From: Prosopocoilus inquinatus
Taxonomy: Eukaryota > Arthropoda > Insecta > Coleoptera > Lucanidae
Length of the DNA: 64,000 nucleotides
NCBI GenBank assembly: GCA_036172665.1
Contig: CM069876.1
Coordinates: forward strand, 34,937,001-35,001,000
Direction of reading: 5' to 3'
Numbering within the stretch: the stretch's first letter is position 1; each line of letters begins with the position of its first letter. The notes below the pieces were generated by a model. The model worked only from the letters and a program-made list of their open reading frames with translations. It did no database searches and was not told the origin of the DNA. Shown here one piece after another: positions 11,189-23,625 of the stretch. The position numbers were made by a program, and so were the translations under genes.

Positions 11189-12789
11189 TATTACTTTAAT
11201 AAAAACTTTAATTTTATTTTAACTTAACTAATCATTAAATGTAAGTTAGTGTTAAATAAACACTCCCAAAACGAACAAACGTTCTTATTCGAATCAACAT
11301 TAACAGAAAATTAAACTCTTTTTTCTTATTCGTTACAATATGTGTGTATGATAAATATTTTTTAATATAATTTTAATATAAATGATATAATGACCAGACG
11401 GGGGATTCGAAAAAGTTTTCCGCCTGAAACCAGTTTGAGACAGCGACAGTCTGATTCGACACGGAGATCTTAACCGAAGCGTTAAATGTTAGGCTTATAC
11501 GCGATTTTAATCAATCAGTCTGATGTCGTCAGGGCAAAAACACGGATATAATTCCAGAAGATAATAACGGCTCTATCTTGAATTTAGAAACAAAAACAAT
11601 TTAGTTGATTTGAATTAAATAGAAGCACGAACCGCTTCTACAGCAGGGCGCATCGTGTCCGAGCACCGCGACATTACTATGAATCATGCCGTTCTCACGA
11701 ATGCACTATCTCCTTGGCTTGCCAATTGTTCACTATTGTTAGATACGCTGCGCCGGCAAATATTTTGAGTTGTGTACACAATCTATTTATAATAACGCAC
11801 CGCTTCGTTGCAATAGTGAACCGTTAAATTGATTCTAATCCGTTAAGTGATCATGACTCATTATCCACCGTGATGGAACTGGGAAACTTTGTGTATTTGA
11901 TAAATGTTAATTTGCCGTTTTAACTCACTGTATCTAACGGTCAATAGTATCAATATTGACCGTTAAATACATTAGAACTTATCCAATACGCCCAAAATTT
12001 TCAATGTGAAATTGTAAGCGTAATTGGAGTTTCGCGAACGGATAATATTTCAATAAATGTAAAGACTGAGGAATTCCCATGGTTACCGTAATTAAGTAAG
12101 GTTTAAACTAAGTAAAGTTTACTATCCGGCTTTATGATTCCGCAGCTATACACAGTGTCCCAAACCTCTGGAAAAGTCCAAGAAAAGCCCTTTAAATTCA
12201 TTCTATCAAGAAAAGGTCTTATCAAAAGTTGTGTAGGTTTTCATTCCGCATAATTTAAAATTAGTTTCAAATATACAGGTTGTTCATTTAATAACTTATA
12301 AACCTAACTTATCATTTTTTAAATGGAACACTATATATTTCACTGCAGTTTCGGTTAGCCCTTGAAGAGACGATAAAAATGATACAATATTATACTCACT
12401 TAATTTTAGTATTTACCGAGGCATTTTTAATTTTATGCAAAAAATGGGTCCTGTTTGATCGATTTTAATGGTACGATAATCAACCTTGGACCAAAATATT
12501 TCTAGATCTCTCTACTTTCACAATATTCATAATTTTTTAGAACCTAGCGACTATCAACAACACTACGATTTTTTTCAAATGGAACACTCTGTATATTATA
12601 GTATATTTGGATAGTCCTTTCTACGAGCTTTCCAACCATACTATATTTTATGGTGTTAAGATTTATAACTTGTTAAGTTATTATCACTTCTCTATAATCA
12701 ACTTAAGGAACGTACTGTATAATATTTTTATACAATGTTTAAAAAAAACAGGAGTATTCGTTTTTAGTTAAATTAAATTCTAATAGAAT

Positions 12790-13160
12790 AAATTAATCAT
12801 GTAAGATAGGCTTGTGATTCCTGCAAGCAAGCCTTAGTCTACATCGCACTTCGGTTACGTAATAACAGCTGGCAGTAAAATAAAATGAGTTATCAGAAGA
12901 ACCAACGATTCTTACATAAACTGGAAATTAGGTTAATCAGATTCAAATAAATACTTAGCTTTTCTGATGATTAAAAATCAGTTCGACGATACCCTTGTCA
13001 CGGTGCGCAAACTCATGTCGTAAAAAGTGTCTCTTCAGTTTATCATGTAAGTTATATTTTTCAATTCCAATACATGTACCTTATGTATTTTATGTTGTGT
13101 TAAATCTGACTACGCCTCGCAACTCTTGAAGTATACGTTACCTTTTGGTACAAATACGAA
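12790..13160. repeat. dispersed repeat (copy 1)
   Basis: Shares AAAGTGTCTCTTCAGTTT, TATTTTATGTTGTGTTAAAT and AAGTATACGT blocks, in the same order, with 18185-18555. Non-coding; family unknown. Confidence 0.6.
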
Positions 13161-13330
13161 TACCAACAAGTAAACGCTACATCATCGTCCATTCGCCATT
13201 GGCTGTAACGTAATTTGACGTAATTAATCAAATGCAAAGAATGTTGATTTTTTTTTATTAATTCAGAAAATTACATCTGCGTCAAACAAGAAAAAATTTC
13301 GTGCTCTTATATTTTACGACACCCACGTAT

Positions 13331-13545
13331 CTAAAGTTGAACCTTTTTCGTCTTGTGCTTGATTGCGTAATGCATTTTCAAGTTGCCCTTGAGCTTGCTC
13401 TTGAAAGGGCAACCCTCGACGGTGCACTTGTGTTGGGGTTCTTTCCCGCATTCGTATTTTTTATGCGCGGTCAGCGTGCGATTGTGTTTGTAAGACCTTC
13501 CGCAATCTTCGCAGACGTAAGGTTTCGCTCGCTTCGCTCGGTTTC
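13331..13545 (-). CDS. lola: lola alternative last exon, finger pair
   Basis: Encodes 71 residues. A basic lead (NRAKRAK) precedes finger 1 (C12, C15, H28, C33) and finger 2 (C41-x4-C46, H59, H64). The linker is CGKEPQHKC. The acceptor is GTGATTTTTGTAG, the stop is TAG, and AATAAA lies at 13254-13259. It is isolated: the next exons are 5.7 kb and 6.7 kb away, with transposon-rich introns on both sides. Confidence 0.9.
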
Positions 13546-14002
13546 CTACAAAAATCACTTTTGTTAAAAAAAAAATGACAAAAACAGATATTGATTGAGT
13601 AATAGTAAACAGAATACTTATCACTACGTAAGCAAAATAATGAGCGAAGATAATTTGAATTTACCGCCAAACAGTGTGGATAGTTTTTAGCCTTTTCTAG
13701 CATATCCGTTTCTGTGCGTTGCTAAATTTTTGCATATTTTTTTTTGAAATTTGGCTAATCATTTCATTAATTAATTTTTTAGTTAAATTAAAAAAAAATA
13801 GTTAATTCAGTGCCATCTATTATTTAAGAAGTTTCATAATTTCAAATGTTGTGTGGACGCCTCTGCAATTAAATGTCAACGTTTTAGTAAAATATTGTAT
13901 TTAGACAGCGCAGGTTGTTACATTACACTTAATTTTATCTGAGTGCAGAAGAAGTGTACGTATTAATAACAAAAACATCCGAATTATGGCATTGAAATGT
14001 AA

Positions 14003-14230
14003 GGTGCTTTCTTTCGTTCACAAAATCGTGATCCAAACGTGTTTTGATTCAAAAACAGACATTCTCTTCTTTGAACCTCTCTATTTTTAAAACTTGTTTC
14101 AATTGACTTATGGTTCTTTATAAAATAACTGTCAGTCAAAAATTCAAGTCAGGTATTTTGTTGCAACAACTACGAAATTCAGGTCCATACTATTCGAAAC
14201 ATGATTCAAACTTTCAAGCGAAAGAAAGCA
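14003..14230. mobile_element. MITE with TGCTTTCTTTCGC ends (copy 1)
   Basis: Left GTGCTTTCTTTCGTTCACAA and right TCAAGCGAAAGAAAGCA form terminal inverted repeats. Related copies: 56023-56312 and 56476-56626. Confidence 0.65.
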
Positions 14231-16509
14231 TCCATATATTTTTTTATTTTCAATCATATTCTCATGATGATTGGTTAGATGTGACTGTGCAGTTTTTTAT
14301 TTTGATTGATGCACGAACTAACTGCAGTAATTTTTTTCCCATTTGTCACGAACTTTATGAAAGGCACTGCATATTTTCAGATCAGAAATTGCAAAATGTT
14401 GTAATCATAATATTTTCGTTAGAGTCTGAATTAGTGTACGAGTCTGAATTAGTGTAAACCAATAAGGACCGACTTATTGTTCAAGATAAAACAAAATCTG
14501 CCATATTGTACAGTGGATTAAAAGTACAATTTGAGTAATCGGAACCTCTGTCGTCAATTCACGATCTTATTAGGACGGACTTCATTCTCATACTCTCAGC
14601 TGCAAACCTTAAGAAAAAAAAAACTGCTGACACAGCACCTGCACTTGCCTCGCGTAGGCGTACCAATAAAATACGCGAAATAGATAATGAGCTTGTAAAC
14701 TGAATTTCAAAAATAATTTTAAATATAAAAAGGAACAATATTTTGACTGTTTTTCGAATTCAAAGATGCGAAACTTTGAAAAGTTGAGAATGAGAATTTT
14801 TTCTCGATGTAAAAGAACGGTCCAATTTTTTTGCACTTCGGTATTACTAACTTTTCGAAAAAAAAAAATTTTAAAAATGTCGATTAAGCCGATCGCATGC
14901 CCTCCAACGCTGACTGTGTTTCGTTTGGAAGCTCTGTGCGGGATAAGAAATAATTAAAGTTAAGTCTTTTGGGTGAAGCCATTTTTTCCTGTAAGGTTGG
15001 GTTTCATAATCCAAGTATTGGAGGCTTTAAAAGTAAAGTCGCATTCTAATATCTAAATGAATGTGTTTTCATGTTTGCTTTGACATCTGATTGTGACTTT
15101 ATTATTTTTAGAATTAGTTTTAGTTCTGTTATGAAACCTAGAGACGTCAGACAGATTAAATTAAATGCCGTTTTCTCCTTTATCGAATTAATTTTAGTTG
15201 TATTGTTAACATTTTGATTATTGAATTTTGTTAACTCTTCGAATTTTCATACATAATATTGTCTTCAAATATCTTCTTCTTTGCTATATTGAGATAATTC
15301 GGAATCTTATTACGATCTTCGTTTAACATTCTACAACATTTTTATTGATTATATTTTTATGAATGTTTTCCTTTTCATTTCGTTTTATTTAAAAATACTT
15401 TTTTAGAAATTCTAGTATTTTTTTGGCTAGTCAAGAAAGGAAATATAATATACATGCTCAAATAAGCACAGACAAGAAAGAAGAATAAGCGAAAATTTGG
15501 ATATTGTTTAGAAATTGTTTGAAAGTAAAAAATTAAAATAAGAAAATTAAAAATTTAAAAATTCAAAAAAGAATTACAAAAAATTTAAAACTGCCAAAAA
15601 AGTTACGAATTTGAAAAAATCGTTTCAATCTCAACCCAACTCAAATAAATCCAATCTAAGGATGGACTTTTATTCAGAAAAGAAATTGTAAAAAATTAAA
15701 ACAAAAAACGTTAAATCTTTTTTAAAAAGTTACAAAAATTAAAATTAAAAAAAAAACTGTCAGAAAAGTTAAAAATGTGATAAAATGTTTCAAGGTCAAC
15801 CTAATCCAAGGATGGAATTATTAAAAAGAAAGAAATTGTAAAATATTCAATTAAATTAATTTAAAAATTAAGGACAACTCGACCCAACTAAAGTCAGGCC
15901 AACTGAAGCCAACATAAAGAGAGGCAGTTCAATGAAAAGAGGAATAAAAAAAAACTTATGAAAATTAAAACAGAATTGAATTGAATTAAATAAGAAAAAC
16001 TTAGTCTAATGTCAACCCAATTTAACCGAGCCCAACCAAACCGCTGAATAAAACGAAAAGTAAAATTAAAAATCAAAATTTAAATGCTTTAGCCGCAAAC
16101 GTGAGCGGCCTTTAGAGTGCGAAGTGCTTTCTTCAAACACTTAAATTAAATTCAATTAGTTTTCGATTGGGTGTGTGTGTTCTAGTTCGACAAAAAAGAA
16201 ATAAAGAAAGAAATAAAAAACAATTCAATAAAACAAGAGGCGAGAAATTGGATATTAGATGAAAGAACAAAAGGAAAAAGATCCGACCATTTAAATAGTT
16301 ACTATAAAACCATCAGAAAACAAAAACAAAAGAAACAAAAAAATGAAAACCAAGAAAATAAGAGAATAATTGCTATTGACAGAAAACAAAAGAAACTACC
16401 AAAATTTAATAAACAGAAACAAAAAAATTAATTGATCGATGAAAATTGTTTCTCTGTTTGTTCTTTCTGTTTCGTAATTTTTATATTATTTTTTAAAATT
16501 AATGTAAAT

Positions 16510-16795
16510 ACCAAATAGAAAAAATAAAAAGAGAAAAAAAGAAGTAGTCGATCTTCATTTGTTTCTCTTTTTATTCTTTCTATTTCGCATTTTTGTTTCA
16601 TTAATAAAAGAAATAATAATAATTAAATAATAATAAATCATTAATTTTAAATAAAATAACGTAAAAAAATGTGAAATAGAAAGAATAAAAAGAAAAGAAA
16701 ACGAAGATCGACTTTTTTTAAAAAAAATAAGTAGATAATACGAAATAGAAAGAATAAAAAGAGAAACAAATGAAGATCGACGACTTCTTCGACGA
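16510..16795. repeat. low-complexity self-complementary block
   Basis: GAAATAGAAAGAATAAAAAG recurs three times and its complement (CTTTTTATTCTTTCTATTTC) once at about 16567-16590, with GAAGATCGAC or GTCGATCTTC at the edge of each. Confidence 0.6.
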
Positions 16796-17094
16796 AGTTT
16801 TCGATAATCGCAGAAATAAAGCTTCCCCAAGCAAAGAATAAGACGGATGGAAGAAACAAGCAGAAATCCAAAAACTTTTTCTTGCACGGAGTTTTCAAAA
16901 ACTGAAAACAAAACAAGAAAAAATAATTCAATCAGTTCACAGGCGTGGGAAGAAGACGGAGGAAAAGATTTCTGGCCACATAACCTCAAATCGGAAAACC
17001 TAAACAAAGCAACAGCGACTACTGTCTTGCGCGGTTTAAATGAAAGGATATTATGGCAAAAAAAGTGAAACAAAAAATGAGATAAATATATAGA

Positions 17095-17503
17095 TGTGTT
17101 CGTTTTACATTCGACTCAGGCTAGTAAATATCATAAGTGAGATGAGATTTGTTGAGTTTAATAGCGTTTTCGAATGGGGTGCACTGAGTGTATCTTCATC
17201 CCGTTTTATCTTCGTGAAATAAAACGAGATGAAGATACGCTGAGTGCACATAGTGCACCCCAATTGAAAACGCTACTAACGTTCCTAAAAAAAAAACAAG
17301 TTACTTCCATTGACATCGCGCAAATTTCAAATTCAACATTCGGCCATTACATACAGAAGCATTTTAACCTAAATCTCTATTTGATTGATGCGAGGGAAGC
17401 TCACAAAATCTCACCAACGAGCGTGTAAAAAAAAACATACAAATTTCCAAGATTACTGAGTGCCGCTGAGTTACTCTGAGTTTTGCGGTAAAAAGAACAC
17501 ACC
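17095..17503. mobile_element. non-autonomous element with GTGTGTTC ends, interrupted by a nested MITE
   Basis: Begins TGTGTTCGTTTTACATTCG and ends GCGGTAAAAAGAACACACC; short terminal repeats. An uninterrupted copy at 51601-51877 lacks the 114-base palindrome at 17162-17275, which is therefore a later insertion. Confidence 0.72.
17162..17275. mobile_element. palindromic MITE, family 3, nested copy
   Basis: TAGCGTTTTCGAATGGGGTG pairs with CACCCCAATTGAAAACGCTA, and the inner GTGTATCTTCATC arms pair too. Related palindromes are at 26597-26718 and 50030-50145. Confidence 0.75.
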
Positions 17504-17595
17504 TCTTATATTAAATATTTTTTGTGGAATTTTTGAAACTTTTCTTAAACCCATCACAACATCTAAAGGAAAAAGTTGTCCCGACAAGTCATTAT

Positions 17596-18112
17596 CGGGC
17601 CTAGGCGTATTTTAGGCGGAAGGTTTCGTTAAATATACGAAGAACTACTAATATGCTGAAGCGATCATAGTCGGAATCTTTAACGCGTCTGCCCTGTATA
17701 AATAAAACAATAAACCAGTCGAATCCCGAGAAATTTATGCGGCATGCAGTAAGTTCTGGTCGACTGGATATAAAAACTTATTTATATAATCGATTCATTC
17801 CGATATCTTCTCGCATTCTTTTTGTAGTGATGGCGCTATAATTGATATGAATTAAATGTATTATGCCAGTCTTTTTAAAAGTTACATTAAAGAATTATAA
17901 TGTTTTCATAATTATTAACTTGAAAGAAACTATAAAGGCAATTATGTTACACACGTAATTTACATCAAATGGTTGCTTCTGATGCAATGAGCGCGAGGGT
18001 TAAAGTGCTTCGGACATAAAAGCCGTTCAGCGGCGACGTTGAAATCTACGCCGCTGCTTTCTTTATCTTGATACTGGTTTTTACCAGATATCCTAGGAAT
18101 GTCCGATCCTTA
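17596..18112. mobile_element. dispersed element with 8-bp target duplication (copy 1)
   Basis: A 517-base element flanked by GTCATTAT on both sides (17588-17595 and 18113-18120). The copy at 59390-59923 is flanked by GCCATCAC on both sides. The interior has GATATAAAAACTT and a CGACGTTGAAATCTACGCCG block, with no coding frame. Confidence 0.78.
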
Positions 18113-18184
18113 GTCATTATACTTGGATTGACTGTTAATGGGGATACACTTTGATACTGAAGTCATATTGCAACAGAAGAAATA

Positions 18185-18555
18185 ATTATGTAAACTTGGC
18201 TTCTGATTCATCCAAGCAAACCTTGGCATTTCATCGACATAATACATAATCAAAGTCAGCGGGATTTTTCAAGACCAACGCCTAACACAAAGCTTACGTA
18301 AACTGCGTAAATTAATTCAATCAGGCTCATAAAAATACTAAAAAAGATTTTCTAATCATCGTTCAGTTCGGCAATATTTTTGTACGGCGCGCGGACTTAT
18401 GTCGTCTGGTAAAGTGTCTCTTCAGTTTGTCATATAAGTTATATTTTAAATTTCAATAAATATACCTTATGTATGTATTTTATGTTGTGTTAAATCTCAC
18501 TACGCCCCGCAACCGCTAAAGTATACGTCACTTTTTGATACAAACTCGATTACCA
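18185..18555. repeat. dispersed repeat (copy 2)
   Basis: Direct copy of the 12790-13160 repeat, about 70-80% alike by eye. Confidence 0.6.
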
Positions 18556-18754
18556 TTACAATATTATCACAGCACCATCTATTGTCATATACATTGCATT
18601 GATCCTGGTAATACAAAATTATTGCTATGCAGACATTCCTCTGTTTCATAATTTCAATTTCTTTGCTTACTGCTAACGTTTTGATTGATTATAATAATTG
18701 TCCGAATTACGTCACTGCTGTGATACTAAAGAGGCTGAAATACTCACGCTAAAC

Positions 18755-18830
18755 GTCAGTGCAATTGAAACTGACGGTTTAGACTTTGCGCCTGCGTCAG
18801 CGCAGTTTAGATTGGAGGGAGGCGAGGGAG
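18755..18830. repeat. dispersed repeat, GATTGGAGGGAGG family
   Basis: GTCAGTGCAATTGAAACTGA and GCGTCAGCGCAGTTTAGATT, then GGAGGGAGG; partner of 4330-4690 and 57850-57950. Confidence 0.5.
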
Positions 18831-18957
18831 GACGTTTCGCCCCCATGGTTTCGCCTCCGCCGTTTCGCCTCTGGTCCCGATTCGTCCCCGACCTTTTCGC
18901 CCCCAAGTTAACGTATCCTAATTTTAGTAATTAGACAGTCCTCTCCAGCGGAACAGG

Positions 18958-19610
18958 TTTTTTTTTATTTAATATTTTGCACCCTATCTAGAGACTTTAT
19001 TTTAGGAGCTAGAGAAAAACTTTAAATTTAGGAGTTGTAAGATTTTATGCCTGTTATCTTTTATAGTTATTATAAGAAAAAATACAAGTTTTGTTTTTTA
19101 ATAGTAGCAGCCTGTATATTGTTTGCTAAGACGAAAGATCATTTTTTCCTGATTTCAAAAATATATATGTTGAAATATAGTGGGTCCGTTCATGAGATAT
19201 TTGAAGCTAGAATATCAATAGGTAAATTTATATCTACTCTTAAAATGTTTAGGACTGTTTTATTGTTACTTCATTGTGTAAGGTTTCCAAATAATTCGAT
19301 TTCATATTGTCTTGTATTGTATTGATATTTTAAATTTAATTATATCACGAGCGGCTCTTCCAAATTTCAATACATATTTATTTTTTTAAATCAGGAGACG
19401 AAGATCTTTCATCTTAGCAAATAATATACAGACTGTTCTATTAAAAAAATAACAAAAATTGTATTTTTTTTTCTCCAATTTGTAGTGCTTTTGTTTCTTA
19501 TAATAACTCTAAACGATAATAGGCATAAAACGATACAACTTTTGCATTTAAAGTTTTTTCTGGCTCCTAAAATAAAACGTTTATACAGGGTGCAAAATAT
19601 AAAAAACTCT
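18958..19610. mobile_element. long palindromic MITE with AATATTTTGCACCCT ends
   Basis: Left ATTTAATATTTTGCACCCTA pairs with right ACAGGGTGCAAAATATAAAA. Inner arms pair as well (GCTAAGACGAAAGATCATTT with AAGATCTTTCATCTTAGC). About 650 bases; frames inside are incidental. Confidence 0.75.
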
Positions 19611-20247
19611 GTACGATAGTATATACGCGATAATGCTAGAGCAGTATGATAGTATCCGATAATTTTAACAAACATAAAAAAGCGTAACAGTGATGGTTTC
19701 TTGATAATAAATATTGTTAATTATAAATTAAATTAAATTATTTATAAATTTGTTATTTTGTTTTATGTTCATAATTTTTAATGGAAATTTTTTTAATTTT
19801 TTATTTGTTAGGCATTGCCCATAATTTTGAATTCTAAAATATTTTGTAATATGTATTATTTAATAAATATTATTTTCAAAATTCTCTATTATTTTCGGGG
19901 GCGAAACGGAGGGGGCCAAACAGTGGAGGCTAAACGGTGGGGGCGAAACATCACATAACCGAATTTTTACAACCTTGTTAGCATCGCTATTCTACAGTCC
20001 ATTGTTGGAGTCCAAAGTAGTTCTATGACGAACTGTTTGTGAATAAAAGCGAAGCGGATATTAAAAATCGAACTCAGGAAAATTACGGCGCCAAATTCAA
20101 ACTATCTTCGGTCAATAAAATAAAAATCACTGAAAAACTGAACGATTACAAAAATAACAGCGTATTTCAGGATTAATTAAAGCTCAACACTAATTTATTT
20201 ATTTTTCGCTTAAATACAAGTTTATTATTATTATTTTTTTTAGGAAA

Positions 20248-20486
20248 TTAGAACATGTTCTTGGGCACGATCATCTTGTGCACGTTCGATATGTGAATCG
20301 TGAAGTTCCCTTTCTGTTTGGACCTGTAGTTGCAGTTCTGGACAGGACACCGGAAACGAGGTTCTTTTCCGCACTCGTATTTTACATGAGAGCTCAAGTT
20401 TCGTGCGTACTTGTACCTCCTTCCGCACGTGGGGCACACGAAATTTTTTACGTTCGCATCCATGTACGTCACGTACCTCGAAGAGC
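20248..20486 (-). CDS. lola: lola alternative last exon, finger pair
   Basis: Encodes 79 residues with a 17-residue lead. Finger 1: C18, C21, H34, C39; finger 2: C47-x4-C52, H65, H70. The linker is CGKEPRFRC. The acceptor is a T-run ending TAG. AATAAA is at 20221-20226, 22 bases past the stop. It is the 3'-most of a tight trio with 20654 and 21142; only 167 bases separate it from the previous stop. Confidence 0.9.
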
Positions 20487-20653
20487 CTAAAAAACGACCG
20501 ACTTGAATTTCAAAAAGTAAAAACGAAAAGAAGAAAGTATTAAAAGCGAAATTAAATCATCCTTGCCAAGAACATAAAACGCCATTGGGGAAAACTTTTT
20601 ATTGTGTGAAGTAACTATTGTTATAAGTATCAGGGGGGAGGGAGTATGATGCC

Positions 20654-20919
20654 TTAAGAATCTAAGTGTGCAAATGCGTCTTTGTGAATGTACATTAGGT
20701 GCTGCTTGATGTGATGTTTCAATTTTCCTTTGTAGGGGCACGTTTTAAAAGGGCAGCGGAATTTCGCTTCTCTTCCGCAAACGTACTTCACGTGCTGCTG
20801 AAGACTCCTTTTTTGGACGTACTTTTTCCCACAGCTGGGGCAGCAGAATTCGGGCGCATTGTCTTCATCATTTCCCTCCATCCTCGTCGAGTTACAATCA
20901 ACAAATGTTAGGTACAGTT
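20654..20919 (-). CDS. lola: lola alternative last exon, finger pair
   Basis: Encodes 88 residues with a 26-residue acidic lead (EGNDEDNAPE). Finger 1: C27, C30, H43, C48; finger 2: C56-x4-C61, H74, H79. The linker is CGREAKFRC. The acceptor is TTATGTTTTAG, the stop is TAA and AATAAA is at 20598-20603. Middle member of the trio at 20.2-21.4 kb. Confidence 0.9.
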
Positions 20920-21141
20920 CTAAAACATAACAAAAAACAATCTTTGAGTACATTCACATTCAAATTCAAAGACGCAGACGTTTACTACATCTACTGTTCT
21001 CGTCTAATAAACAGCTAAACGAATTCAAAAAACCAAAATGCTCTGTCACTAATGCCTTTATTGGGCGCCCTAACTCACACGAAACTACATTATTTGCCTT
21101 TAAAAAAAAACAAGCACTTTTGTCTACAATGTTGATTAAAT

Positions 21142-21374
21142 TCAAGCGTGATTTATTTCGGGGACCACGGTTATCTCCAGCTGTTCCTCCGACCACTTGT
21201 GGAAGTTCTTCAGGTGGAGCTTGATGGGCTGTTTTACTTTGGCCTTGTATCCACATCCGGAAACCGGGCAGTAAAATCTCGGCTTCTTTCCGCAGAAGTA
21301 TCTCTTATGCACGTATAGGCTTCTTTCTCTTGTATACTCCTTTTTGCAGATATCGCAGTGGTACAGTTCCTGTC
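21142..21374 (-). CDS. lola: lola alternative last exon, finger pair
   Basis: Encodes 77 residues. Finger 1: C7, C10, H23, C28; finger 2: C36-x4-C41, H54, H59. The linker is CGKKPRFYC. After the fingers comes an 18-residue tail (KWSEEQLEITVVPEINHA). The acceptor is a T-run then GTAG; the stop is TGA; AATAAA is at 21057-21062. First-transcribed member of the trio. Confidence 0.9.
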
Positions 21375-22319
21375 CTACAAAAAAAAAGAACAAAATCGAA
21401 AACTCAATTAAACACATCGAGGAATAACGGTAAGTTACCGAAACGTGTAATAACAAAAAGGTGAAGAAAGCGTTTAGACATTGCAAACCTTTTCAGGTCT
21501 TTTTGGGCTTGGATGGAGAGGTCTTTAAATTTAAAATTGTTGCTGGGTGACGTCATCGAAGAAAACAATCTCGTGACGTAGAAGGGTCGATTAACTGAAT
21601 AGACTATATCTAGGCGCACGAGTAACCTCCTGAATTTTTAAATGGCGCCAATCAACCGGTTTTTAATTAAAAACTAAATTATAAAATAGATTTTTACTTA
21701 TTATAATATTAATATAAGCGCAATTTTTTTCATATTTTGACAGCGATTAAATTGTTTCAGGTGACGTCATAAAGGAAGCTGTGACGTAGACGACGCGCCA
21801 ATTAACTGAACATACTGTATTTGAATACACGAATAACCTGCAATTTCATATAGTCTGTTCAGTTGATTGGTTCCTCTTCGTATATGAGTATCTGATTGCA
21901 TTTTCTGTTTGCTTTTATTCTTATAAAACGAATATTGACTTAAGTTTAATTTACGTGATAATAATTTTTTAATCACAGTTATTTTATTATCTGTCCAGAG
22001 TTTTGCCTAAAATTCATAATAATTTTAAATAATATTTTGCAATTTGAAACGTCGACTTTAAATTTAATTTCTCTAAGTGTCTCTGGAGATATAATTACAT
22101 ATTTTTTATAGTAATTTTAATTGGACAAGAAAGTGCTTCGATCACAATTTTTTTATTTACATTCATCAGTCGGTAGAAATTAAATTATCAGAAGAAGTTC
22201 ATGTGTTTTCTATCTTTAAATTATTATTATTATTTGATGGAATGTTTTTTAACAGTTTTTGATACTTGTTTCCGTGTATTTGTTTCATATTTAAATTACA
22301 TTTTAATATTTCTTTATTA

Positions 22320-22968
22320 TACACTGTGTCCACGGATTGGGTTCATAACAGGAAAAAATTTTTTATTTTAGAGTTTTTGAGAAAAAGTCATCCTTTATCA
22401 AAGTTTTTGTTTGTCCTAAAACCCCCATAAACTTCATAGAATGTGGTATATTCTGGTTGATAACCGAGAAAAACTGAAAATTCTTTTTTGATTTCTACAA
22501 AATATGGTTTTTCATAGTAAAATCACATCAGCTGGTGTTGTTTGGGCCACGAATTAAAATGTTTGTTCTGATAAAACCAAAAATGCAAAAATTTTAGTTA
22601 AACAAAAAATCTGTCCTTGTCAATTGCTCGGAGTAAATATTAAAAACGTCGATTTTATATTCTTCAAAATAAATGCCATCTTGGTAAAATAGTAGCCTTA
22701 TCTTCAACATAAACTTTCATCGTTCTCTTTCAACATGGCCTCGTCAATACGGTTTTCATAGTTTTACTTAAAATTTTTGGACTTTGAATTATACTTTCTA
22801 AAAATTGAAGCAAAATATTCAATTTTTCTTAGTTACCAAAAGGAATCCATCGTTTCCTGTAACATTTTTGAGGGGTTTCAGGACAAGCAAAGCCTTTTAT
22901 AAAGAATGACTTTTCCTCGAAAACGTAAAAAAGTGTTTCCTAGTGTGAACCCAATCCGTGGAGTGTAT
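22320..22968. mobile_element. palindromic MITE with CACGGATTGGGTTCA ends
   Basis: TACACTGTGTCCACGGATTG plus GGTTCA pairs with TGAACC plus CAATCCGTGGAGTGTA. Inner arms (GACAAGCAAA / TTTGTTTGTC; CATTCTATG region) also fold. About 650 bases, non-coding. Confidence 0.75.
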
Positions 22969-23451
22969 TTTTTGAGTCTTAATTTTTTTAATTTTCTCTA
23001 ATATCTCTCTTTTTGTTTCTAGCTCGAATCACTTCGTTTTCTTGTGTGAAAAGAAAAATTTTCTTCAACGCTTGTTTATAATTGACATTATGAACTCATA
23101 ATAATGTCAATTTTGAATATATTATGAGGTCTATAAAACATTTATGAACCCATAATTAAACTGTTATTCAAATATGGCATTAATACGACTTCATAATAAA
23201 CAGGTGTCGGATAAAACTATGTATTACACTCGTGCCTTAACAGCAAATAAGTCACTCAAGAAAAATTAGTTCTCGTGGCTAAATATTCCTTTTGTGACTT
23301 ATTTGCCTTATATAATAAATAGCTATAAAATGCAAACTATTATTATCAAAGCCAATAAGTTGATACGATATTATTTTAAAATGTTTGGAAATGAAGCTTT
23401 TTGCCCACAATTATCTGAAATCAGAATTTTACGCTAAAATTAAAGAAAAGT

Positions 23452-23625
23452 TTAAACAGCGACATCCTGCGATCGCTTTTTGACCTGACATTGCATGAGG
23501 ATGAACAAATTGAAGCTAGTTTGCATTGGAGATCTCAAGCTAAGTTTCTGCTGATGAAGCCCCGAACAGGGTTAAAACAGCGAGGATGCTCGAGGAATCC
23601 ACTGCATTCGAAAAAGATTTGAATA
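23452..23625 (+). repeat. dispersed repeat with decayed coding look (copy 2)
   Basis: Shares ACAGCGACATCCTGCGATCG, CTTTTTGACCTGACATTGCA and a GATGCTCGAGGAATCCACTG block with 2402-2683. Confidence 0.55.

Larger units (their letters stand above)
7590..13330. other. large intron with transposons, no exon seen
   Basis: 5.7 kb between the exons at 7351 and 13331. Besides the palindromic elements listed separately I see no array-type acceptor followed by paired Cys motifs. Short open frames at 8.4-9.0 kb lack any recognisable motif. Confidence 0.5.
13546..20247. other. large intron: repeats and AT-rich low complexity, no exon seen
   Basis: 6.7 kb without any array-type exon. From about 15300 to 16800 it is A/T-rich low-complexity sequence with purine-rich runs. 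Long open frames there reflect this composition and not a gene. Confidence 0.5.

Noticed and set aside
16555..17073. 172-codon minus-strand frame rich in Phe/Leu/Ser
   Set aside because: It lies in low-complexity A/T-rich repeats (GAAATAGAAAGAATAAAAAG units) and its composition is what such repeats encode; no motif is present.
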